NCBI GenBank assembly: GCA_964545735.1
Contig: CAZJGS010000134.1
Location: 1 to 6,543 of the forward strand
Source of the DNA: Pleomorphochaeta sp964545735
Lineage (GTDB): Bacteria > Spirochaetota > Spirochaetia > Sphaerochaetales > Sphaerochaetaceae
Length of the DNA stretch: 6,543 nt
Reading direction: 5' to 3'
Shown: piece by piece, positions 1 through 5,401 of the stretch
Layout of the letters: every line of letters begins with the position of its first letter
Numbering within the stretch: position 1 is the first letter of the stretch
Notes under the pieces: generated by a model
Database searches by the model: none
What the model was told of the DNA's origin: nothing
What the model saw: only the letters and a program-made list of their open reading frames with translations
Program-made: the position numbers and the translations under genes

Positions 1-481
1 TTTCTTCTTCAATTAAATACTTCCAACACATACCATCACAATCTTCTTCCATTACTGTGAAAGTAAAGTAAACAGTGTATTCGCCAGTATAGTTTAATTC
101 TTTAAGAATACGGCCAGCTGTAATCATTGAAGCAGCTCCACCTTTTTGATCAGAAGTACCTCTTCCTAATACTAAACCATCTTTGATTTCACCTGAGAAT
201 GGATCAAAATCCCAGTTTTTCATATTTCCTACTTCAACAGTATCAATATGAGCATCAAAAGCGATTGTTTTAGGACCATTACCAACTCTACCAATAACAG
301 AACCTAGACCATCTATTCTTACATCATCGAAATTTGCTTCTTTGCATAGTTCAACAATAAGACGACATACATCCTCTTCTTGGCTACTGTAACTCTTTGC
401 TTGGACCATTTTAGAAAGGTTTTTTGCTGTGTAATCTGAATACTCAGCTGCTTTAGCTAAAATTTGCTCATTAATTGTCAT
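1..481 (-). CDS. ygeY: YgeY-family M20 metallohydrolase, N-terminal part (cut by window edge)
   Basis: This is the N-terminal 160 residues of an M20-family zinc hydrolase; E. coli YgeY is about 400 residues, so some 60% lies left of the window. Visible active-site elements are the AHID motif (zinc ligand H78, catalytic-type D80), D111 in the GRGTSDQKGG stretch (bridging metal ligand), and the E145-E146 pair (general base and zinc ligand). These are the standard M20 positions. The text around them, including the GNMKNWDFDPFSGE segment, looks like the YgeY branch ('selenium metabolism-linked hydrolase') rather than ArgE or DapE, although those are the nearest alternatives. The start is ATG at 481, preceded by AAGGAG (490-495) with an 8-nt spacer. 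It lies 58 nt after ssnA with no minus-strand terminator between, so it is probably cotranscribed. YgeY belongs to the cluster implicated in anaerobic uric acid/purine breakdown; its substrate is inferred to be an amide-type ring-opened intermediate. The protein is cytoplasmic, with no signal peptide. Confidence 0.93.
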   Translation of the reverse strand, partial: MTINEQILAKAAEYSDYTAKNLSKMVQAKSYSSQEEDVCRLIVELCKEANFDDVRIDGLGSVIGRVGNGPKTIAFDAHIDTVEVGNMKNWDFDPFSGEIKDGLVLGRGTSDQKGGAASMITAGRILKELNYTGEYTVYFTFTVMEEDCDGMCWKYLIEEE

Positions 482-489
482 GTGTGTTT

Positions 490-495
490 CTCCTT
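490..495 (-). promoter_or_regulatory. Ribosome binding site of ygeY
   Basis: A perfect AAGGAG lies 8 nt before the ATG at 481 and fixes the start of the edge-truncated gene. A short GC-rich hairpin (496-507) directly abuts its 5' side. Confidence 0.85.
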
Positions 496-507
496 GGCTA
501 AAAAGCC
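496..507 (-). other. Short GGCT/AGCC hairpin next to the ygeY ribosome binding site
   Basis: Minus-strand RNA reads GGCT-TTTT-AGCC, a 4-bp stem with a 4-nt loop, immediately 5' of AAGGAG. It is the only G/C-rich element in the otherwise A/T-only ssnA-ygeY gap (482-539). No T-run follows it on the minus strand, so it is not an intrinsic terminator for the operon. A T-rich tail does follow on the plus strand, where no gene is present. It could protect an mRNA end or influence ribosome access, but the stem is very short. Confidence 0.3.
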
Positions 508-539
508 TATTTTAATTAATTTTATATTTTTTATTTATA

Positions 540-1850
540 TTATGGGGCTAAAGTATCTACTTTTTCCCAAACTCTCTTTGCTACTTCACTTGCTTTTTTG
601 TAAATTTCATCAACATCCAGACCAACAAATTCACGGTTATCATAAACCAGATTACCATCAATCATTACAGAATGAACGCTATTTGAACTCATACCCCAGA
701 CAAAATGTCCTGCAGCATTACCACTTACTAAAGGAGTAGGACTTTTATAATCAAGCAGTGTTAAATCAGCTTTATAGCCTTCTTTAATTTGACCGAAACT
801 ACCATCAAAATAAGTTTCAATTAAATCATTTCCTCTATTCATGGCATTTACAAAACTATCTGGCCACCAAGTACCTTTTTCATCTCTATTCTCAAAGAAA
901 GCAATTTTTAATTCTTCAAACATATTTCCACCACAACCATCGGTTCCAATAATTAATTTATCAACCATTGATAATTTATTATTATAACCAATTTGATTGT
1001 TCATATTACTTCTTGGATTATGAGCCAAGAAACATTTGCGCTCATTCAAAGTCTTGATTTCATTTTCATTCAAATAGATACCATGTACTAATAAACTATT
1101 TTCATGTAAAAGATCAAAATCTTCTAATCTAGCTACAATATCTTTTCCATACTTGTGATGAGAATAAATTTGATCATACTCACCTTCCCCAACGTGTAGG
1201 TGAATACCACAACCTGTAGTTTTCACAGCTTCACTCATCAACTTTAGTCCTTCATCAGGAATAGTAAATGGAGCGTGACCACCTATCATTGCTTTAACCA
1301 TGTTTGAGGTTCCACTGGTTGCAAAATCTATATTTTCTTGTACACCAGCTTCAACTTCACTCATTCCACCATTTCTAGCGGTTACTTCATAACAAGTCAT
1401 ACCACGAAGGCCAACCTCTTCCATACCTTTTTTAATGGTAGATAAAGAACCTTTTATATAGTTAGGACTTGCATGATGATCAACAACACTAGTAGTCCCT
1501 GCTGCAATTGCATCTAGAGAGCTAATAAGAGAAGAATAATAACAAGCTTCTTCATCAAGGGACCTATCTAATCGCCACCACCATTCTCTTAAAATTTGTA
1601 TTAGATCTGTTTGTGGACCTGCATTAACTAGCATACCTCTTGATAAACCACTGTAATAGTGATGGTGAGAACAAACATTACCTGGCATTAAAGTTTTACC
1701 TTTAGCTTCAATAATTTTAGCACCTTCACTTTTTAGGTTTTTACCAATACGGGCGATTTTATCGCCCTTTACTAGTACATCAACACCTTCAACAACCTCA
1801 AAGGGAGCCTTGGTTTGCATAATTCGAACATTTTTAAATAGTGTATCCAT
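540..1850 (-). CDS. ssnA: Putative aminohydrolase SsnA (amidohydrolase superfamily)
   Basis: This is a complete 436-residue protein, close to the roughly 442 residues of E. coli SsnA and similar to it along the whole length (recognised by recall). It is a cytoplasmic metal-dependent hydrolase of the cytosine deaminase/chlorohydrolase type: an N-terminal small beta domain (about residues 1-55), the TIM barrel, and a C-terminal beta return (about 355-405). Metal and catalytic residues are visible: H62 and H64 in SHHHYYSG, H219 and E222 in HLHVGEGEYD, H256 in LVHGIYL, and D304 in GTDGCG. The family signatures WWWRLDRSLDEE (about 90-101) and HNPRSNMNNQIGYN (277-290) are present. The start is ATG at 1850, with AGGAGT overlapping the ygfK stop, so translation is probably coupled. 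The old label links it to selenium metabolism; later work on the ygfK/ssnA/ygeY cluster supports a hydrolytic step in anaerobic uric acid/purine degradation. The exact substrate is not evident from sequence; guanine deaminase (GuaD) is a more distant relative. Confidence 0.97.
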   Translation of the reverse strand: MDTLFKNVRIMQTKAPFEVVEGVDVLVKGDKIARIGKNLKSEGAKIIEAKGKTLMPGNVCSHHHYYSGLSRGMLVNAGPQTDLIQILREWWWRLDRSLDEEACYYSSLISSLDAIAAGTTSVVDHHASPNYIKGSLSTIKKGMEEVGLRGMTCYEVTARNGGMSEVEAGVQENIDFATSGTSNMVKAMIGGHAPFTIPDEGLKLMSEAVKTTGCGIHLHVGEGEYDQIYSHHKYGKDIVARLEDFDLLHENSLLVHGIYLNENEIKTLNERKCFLAHNPRSNMNNQIGYNNKLSMVDKLIIGTDGCGGNMFEELKIAFFENRDEKGTWWPDSFVNAMNRGNDLIETYFDGSFGQIKEGYKADLTLLDYKSPTPLVSGNAAGHFVWGMSSNSVHSVMIDGNLVYDNREFVGLDVDEIYKKASEVAKRVWEKVDTLAP

Positions 1851-1854
1851 TGTA

Positions 1855-1860
1855 ACTCCT
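1855..1860 (-). promoter_or_regulatory. Ribosome binding site of ssnA overlapping the ygfK stop codon
   Basis: AGGAGT on the minus strand shares two bases with the TAG stop of ygfK (1859-1861) and sits 4 nt before the ssnA ATG at 1850. A ribosome ending ygfK would cover this site, which favours translational coupling and a fixed YgfK:SsnA ratio. Confidence 0.8.
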
Positions 1861-4800
1861 ACTCGTCCACATCACCTAAAAGGTAACTATATGATAAGAA
1901 GATTTCTTCAATGATAGCCGCAACTTCATCACTTACACCTTCTTCGCCTTCTAAAATACCTTCACCGTTCATTTCACAGTTGTATAGTTTGCCTTCTAAT
2001 CTAATTAGGACATCTGAACCATCAACTAAGAAACCAGGATTGGTTGAATTATCAAAATCATCTCTTCTGGAGAATAAAGTTAATTTTTCTTTGTAAGGAG
2101 CTTGGTCATATGGACAGAAAGTTGCACAGTTACCACATTCATTACAATAAGCATCTAGGTGAACAATTTGGAATGGATCCTCAAATACCCCAGTATTTCT
2201 AACATCAATTGCTACATTAGCTCTGTTAGGACATACTTCAACACATTTGTTACAAAGGTAAGAACATTCATTACATCTCATAGCCTCGTTTTCTAAGAAT
2301 TTTTTAGTATCCTTATCAACTTCTAATGTAATATTACTTTTTCTAACATTTAATTGTTTGAAATATTTATTTTCTTCTGCTGTTAATTCTTCAATGTTGA
2401 TTTCATCATCATCATTACAGCCACATTCACACTCTCCGTCATGCTCAAATTCTTCTTCATCAAGATCTTCATCATCCATAGACTCAAGAACTTTATCAAC
2501 ACAAGCATCTACTGCTTTTCTAGCTGATGCAATACATTCAACAACAGTTGAAGGACCACTTTCCATATCACCAATCATATAAACATCTTCAATTGATGAT
2601 TCAAGAGTCTCTTTATCACAAACAACTTTGCCTCTCTCATTAACAGGAAGGCCATAGTAATTAAGATCGTCTTCATCCACATGAGATGCAATAGCTGAAA
2701 TGATATTATCACAGAGGATGGTTTTAGTTTCATCAGTTGCAACAGGACGTCTTCTTCCTGATTCATCAGGTTCGCCAAGTTCCATTTTTACAAGTGTTAA
2801 CTTACCATCTTTATATTCACTAGGATTTGTTAATAATTCAAACTTAATTCCATCTTCTAATGCAAATTTATATTCTTCCTTATCACAAGGCATTTCTACT
2901 AAACTTCTTCTGTATACAATAGTAACATCTTCAACACCTGAGACACGTTTTGCAGAGCGAGCGGTATCCATAGCAACGTTACCAGCACCAAGAACAACAA
3001 CATGTTTACCAAGAGTTGCTTCATCACTACCAACTCTAAAAGCACGTAAGAAGGGAAGAGCTTCAATAACAACTGAATCTCCACCTTTTAGTGAATAAGG
3101 ATTGTCTTTTTCTGTACCGATTGCAAAAAATATATAATCAAAACCAGCTTTTTTAAGTACATCAATTTTAGTCTCTTCTTTTGAAACACCAAATTTAATA
3201 TCTACACCGTGAGCTTTGATAAAGTCTACATCACTATTTATTGCTTCTTCAGGAATTCTGAACTCAGGAATAACATTCTTTACAACGCCACCAGCAGTTG
3301 CTTCTTTTTCAAAAATAGTTACTTGGAAACCAGAGCGAGCTAAGAACATAGCAGCCGATAAGCCTGCAGGACCTGCACCAATAATGGCAGTTTTTAACTC
3401 TGATTTTTCACCAGGAGCTACCCACATTTCTTTAAAGTCTGCAAAGCCATTTTCAACAGCTTGTTTTTTAACTTCACGAATTTTTACTGAACCTTCATAA
3501 TCCATTCTTGTACAATGAAGTTGACATTGGTGATCACAAATTGTTCCAGTAATATAAGGAAGTGGATTTGTCAAATAAATTACAGCTAAAGCATCTGCAT
3601 ATCTACCTTCACCCATTAATGCCACATAATCTGGTATATCTTGGTGAATAGGACACGCTTCAATACAAGGAGCAATATAACAATCAGTTAAAGGTAAATC
3701 CTCATAAACTTTTGCTTGATCAGTTCCTCTAAAGGCTTTTTCTAAATATTCACTCTCTAAACATTTTTTAGCTAAATCATTTAATTTATCAACATCAATT
3801 TTCTTCATATCCCATGCAGCACTTCTGTCTAAGATGTTTGCCATCTGAGTCATTCTTGCATAACCACCTGGGTGAAGCATATCAGTTGCAACTGTAATTG
3901 GTCTAATTCCAGTTTCAAAAATATCTGTAATTGTTAAGGCATTAGCACCACCAGAATAAGAAACAGGAAGATCCCCTTTAAATTCTGTTGATAGTTTAGC
4001 AGCTACATTAACAGAGATTGGCATAAGAGCTCTTCCACTCATATACATTTCATCCCCTGGTAATTCACCTTGATCATTAACTGAGCCCAAAGTATTAGTT
4101 AGTTTTACACCAAAACCTCTACCTTCTTTTTTAGCTAAAGCAATTAATCTTTTAAGCATGCTAATAGCATCATTATATTGTAAGTCATGATCAAAAGAAT
4201 CTCTTGATAAATGTATATAATCATATCCTAATTTATCTAAAATACTTCTTACACCATCATAACCTAATAAAGTTGGGTTCAATTTAACAAAAGTATCAAT
4301 ATGCTTCTCTTTAAGCATATAGTTACAAATTGCTTCAATTTCTTTTGGAGGACAACCATGCATTGTGCTAATAGTTACAGATTCACAAATCTTATTTGAA
4401 ATGCTATTTGTTAAATTATCAACTAATTTTTCCTCTAGTCCAGCAAAAGAAGTTCCAGCTAATAAATCGCCATCTTTTATTAGGGCATTTAATTCTTCTA
4501 GATATTCTTTAAAACGAGCATCTTTACTTGCATCTAACATTGAATCAATGAAAGTTTGCATTCTTTCTGTTTTAATACCATCTAAATCATAACCAACACT
4601 CATATTAAATATAAAAGTTGGCTCTGTTACTTTCCCATCATTGAATAAAGATTCGATCAAATGACAAAGAATCCAAGCTTTAGCATATTCATCCCAAGCT
4701 TTTTCTAAGGTATATTCTGTAGACCACTCTACATTATATCCTTCATCTCTAGCATCTATACAAGGTTTAGCAACTTCTAATCTATCTAAAATTTGAACAG

Positions 4801-5050
4801 TCTTTAATTCAATAAAGCGAGAACCGGCTAGGTAACTTGTTACTATATTTTGTGCTAACTGAGTGTGTGGCCCAGCAGCTGGTCCAACATATGTACTACA
4901 GCTTTGGTTAAAAACACTTCCACTTTTCTCCCGCTTATCCACAAAGAATTGTTCTTTGGATAGTGAGAATATTGAATCATGATTTTTATATTCACCTATA
5001 ACTCTGTTTATTAGTTCCCCGAAAGAAACCGGACGCATAATATCTCCCAT
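1859..5050 (-). CDS. ygfK: YgfK, multidomain Fe-S/FAD oxidoreductase ('putative selenate reductase subunit')
   Basis: This is a 1063-residue protein matching E. coli YgfK (about 1030) from MGDIMRP to the C-terminal LLGDVDE, by recall. Domains in order: a dihydroorotate-dehydrogenase-like TIM barrel (about 1-450; STMHGCPP at 228-235, VKLNPT at 255-260); a GltD-type N-terminal Fe-S segment (C457, C462, C466, C505, C509, C513); an FAD fold with GAGPAG at 558-563; a nested NAD(P)H fold with GAGNVA at 688-693; an acidic Cys-rich insert (about 859-883); and a C-terminal 2[4Fe-4S] ferredoxin (C926, C929, C933, C936, C940 and C969, C972, C975, C979). The parts are those of dihydropyrimidine dehydrogenase with the TIM barrel moved to the N terminus. 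Electrons probably run NAD(P)H to FAD to Fe-S to the barrel flavin. It was historically called a selenate reductase subunit; newer genetics links its cluster to anaerobic uric acid/purine degradation, so ring reduction is the favoured inference. The start ATG at 5050 has AAGGAGT upstream. It is the first gene of the operon and overlaps the ssnA ribosome site. Confidence 0.97.
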   Translation of the reverse strand: MGDIMRPVSFGELINRVIGEYKNHDSIFSLSKEQFFVDKREKSGSVFNQSCSTYVGPAAGPHTQLAQNIVTSYLAGSRFIELKTVQILDRLEVAKPCIDARDEGYNVEWSTEYTLEKAWDEYAKAWILCHLIESLFNDGKVTEPTFIFNMSVGYDLDGIKTERMQTFIDSMLDASKDARFKEYLEELNALIKDGDLLAGTSFAGLEEKLVDNLTNSISNKICESVTISTMHGCPPKEIEAICNYMLKEKHIDTFVKLNPTLLGYDGVRSILDKLGYDYIHLSRDSFDHDLQYNDAISMLKRLIALAKKEGRGFGVKLTNTLGSVNDQGELPGDEMYMSGRALMPISVNVAAKLSTEFKGDLPVSYSGGANALTITDIFETGIRPITVATDMLHPGGYARMTQMANILDRSAAWDMKKIDVDKLNDLAKKCLESEYLEKAFRGTDQAKVYEDLPLTDCYIAPCIEACPIHQDIPDYVALMGEGRYADALAVIYLTNPLPYITGTICDHQCQLHCTRMDYEGSVKIREVKKQAVENGFADFKEMWVAPGEKSELKTAIIGAGPAGLSAAMFLARSGFQVTIFEKEATAGGVVKNVIPEFRIPEEAINSDVDFIKAHGVDIKFGVSKEETKIDVLKKAGFDYIFFAIGTEKDNPYSLKGGDSVVIEALPFLRAFRVGSDEATLGKHVVVLGAGNVAMDTARSAKRVSGVEDVTIVYRRSLVEMPCDKEEYKFALEDGIKFELLTNPSEYKDGKLTLVKMELGEPDESGRRRPVATDETKTILCDNIISAIASHVDEDDLNYYGLPVNERGKVVCDKETLESSIEDVYMIGDMESGPSTVVECIASARKAVDACVDKVLESMDDEDLDEEEFEHDGECECGCNDDDEINIEELTAEENKYFKQLNVRKSNITLEVDKDTKKFLENEAMRCNECSYLCNKCVEVCPNRANVAIDVRNTGVFEDPFQIVHLDAYCNECGNCATFCPYDQAPYKEKLTLFSRRDDFDNSTNPGFLVDGSDVLIRLEGKLYNCEMNGEGILEGEEGVSDEVAAIIEEIFLSYSYLLGDVDE
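2402..2476 (-). other. Acidic Cys/His-containing insert within YgfK (residues 859-883)
   Basis: Residues 859-883 contain about 15 Asp/Glu around H870, C874, C876 and C878 (core GECECGC). The stretch joins the NAD(P)/FAD module to the C-terminal ferredoxin. The E. coli linker, as I recall it, is shorter and has neither the acidic run nor these cysteines. The region is low-complexity and probably disordered. The clustered thiols could bind a metal or selenium species; this is inference. Confidence 0.6.
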
Positions 5051-5055
5051 GTGTT

Positions 5056-5062
5056 ACTCCTT
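5056..5062 (-). promoter_or_regulatory. Ribosome binding site of ygfK
   Basis: AAGGAGT ends 5 nt before the ATG at 5050. This supports initiation at MGDIMRP rather than at the internal Met5, whose spacing would be 17 nt. Confidence 0.85.
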
Positions 5063-5109
5063 GGTATTTTTCCATGTTTGAGCTAGAAACAAAACTCTAA
5101 CTCATATCT

Positions 5110-5137
5110 ATTGTAATAAGATTTCGTGTGTTGTCAA
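5110..5137 (-). promoter_or_regulatory. Sigma-70 promoter of the ygfK-ssnA-ygeY operon
   Basis: On the minus strand a perfect -35 TTGACA (5132-5137) is followed, after a 16-bp spacer, by -10 TACAAT (5110-5115; five of six consensus positions). Transcription would begin near 5103, giving a leader of about 53 nt before ygfK. This is the best promoter match I can find in the intergenic region. The -35 box is embedded in an 11-bp palindrome (5129-5139), so repressor binding there would block polymerase. Confidence 0.75.
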
Positions 5138-5168
5138 CATTTTTTTGCAACAAATTGCAACATTGTTG
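5129..5168. promoter_or_regulatory. Palindrome cluster (CAACA/TGTTG, TTGCAACA) at the ygfK promoter, candidate operator
   Basis: Two 11-bp perfect inverted repeats share the same 5-bp arms in opposite order: TGTTG-T-CAACA at 5129-5139, over the -35 box, and CAACA-T-TGTTG at 5158-5168. Their centres are 29 bp apart, close to three helical turns. Between them lies a direct repeat, TTGCAACA at 5145-5152 and again at 5155-5162, with a 10-bp period. This density of related half-sites is hard to explain by A/T bias, because each contains G and C. The regulator is unknown. Confidence 0.5.
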
Positions 5169-5200
5169 ATTAAGTTGTTTTAATATAAGTTAATAAACAT

Positions 5201-5210
5201 TTGTATACAA
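5201..5210. promoter_or_regulatory. TTGTATACAA palindrome, possible GntR-type operator
   Basis: This 10-bp perfect palindrome is centred on GTATAC, a core seen in operators of some GntR/FadR-family regulators. Its minus-strand TTGTAT half could also serve as the -35 of a weak second promoter, with TATATT at 5182-5187 after a 17-bp spacer. In such an A/T-rich region a chance occurrence is possible. Confidence 0.3.
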
Positions 5211-5260
5211 GCATAAATATAGTGTTTTTTTGTATTTTCGAAGAATCAAAGAGTTTGAAA

Positions 5261-5279
5261 ACTTAAAAATCATTTAAGT
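5261..5279. repeat. Small hairpin ACTTAAA/TTTAAGT
   Basis: A 7-bp perfect stem with a 5-nt loop, flanked by T-rich sequence on both strands. It might back up termination of the permease transcript, or terminate stray plus-strand transcription. The stem has a single G/C pair, so stability is low. Confidence 0.25.
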
Positions 5280-5315
5280 ATTTTTATTATTTATTTTACA
5301 CACATTTTGACTTAA

Positions 5316-5355
5316 ATTAAATTATTAGAATAACTGAGCATTCTAATAATTTAAT
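5316..5355 (-). terminator. Probable intrinsic terminator after the permease gene (16-bp perfect inverted repeat)
   Basis: Arms 5316-5331 and 5340-5355 are perfect reverse complements over 16 bp, with an 8-nt loop. The structure begins 46 nt after the permease stop codon on the minus strand. The stem has only one G/C pair and the following T-tract is broken by A residues, so it is a weak version of an intrinsic terminator. A protein-binding or bidirectional role is the alternative. Position and length favour termination of the permease message. Confidence 0.45.
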
Positions 5356-5401
5356 CTAAAGAATTGTTTATGATAACTAAAATATTTATTTTAAAAAGAG
5401 T

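Larger units (their letters stand above)
5051..5401. other. Intergenic regulatory region between the permease gene and ygfK
   Basis: These 351 bp are strongly A/T-rich and contain no credible gene on either strand. On the minus strand, from the permease stop towards ygfK, they hold a 16-bp perfect inverted repeat (5316-5355), a 7-bp hairpin (5261-5279), a TTGTATACAA palindrome (5201-5210) overlapping a weak promoter-like pair, TTGCAACA direct repeats and CAACA/TGTTG palindromes (5129-5168), a near-consensus sigma-70 promoter (5110-5137), and a leader of about 53 nt. The arrangement suggests that the permease gene and the ygfK operon are separate transcription units. Confidence 0.7.

Noticed and set aside
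464..739. Plus-strand open frame of 91 codons
   Set aside because: It lies mostly antisense to ssnA, has no ribosome binding site and no recognisable product; it is a by-product of the real minus-strand reading.
2575..2778. Alternative minus-strand frames inside ygfK (also 2899-3084)
   Set aside because: They overlap conserved FAD/NAD-binding sequence of ygfK in another frame and have no initiation signals.
2700..3098. Plus-strand open frame of 132 codons (also 1911-2096, 2358-2582, 3216-3500 and 4365-4592)
   Set aside because: All are antisense to ygfK, whose frame is continuous and matches the family throughout. Their Ser/Leu-rich translations are typical of antisense shadows.
1859..5050. 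Selenocysteine (in-frame TGA) in ygfK, ssnA or ygeY, suspected from the family's selenium label
   Set aside because: All three frames run uninterrupted without an in-frame TGA, so none of the visible parts is a selenoprotein.
4993..5075. Short minus-strand ORF starting at ATG 5075 and overlapping the ygfK start (about 27 codons)
   Set aside because: No ribosome binding site precedes it, whereas the strong AAGGAGT inside it serves ygfK. A regulatory leader peptide cannot be supported.
5051..5103. Purine or xanthine riboswitch in the ygfK leader
   Set aside because: The leader is only about 53 nt and shows no three-way junction or recognisable purine-aptamer core; control by a DNA-binding protein fits the palindromes better.
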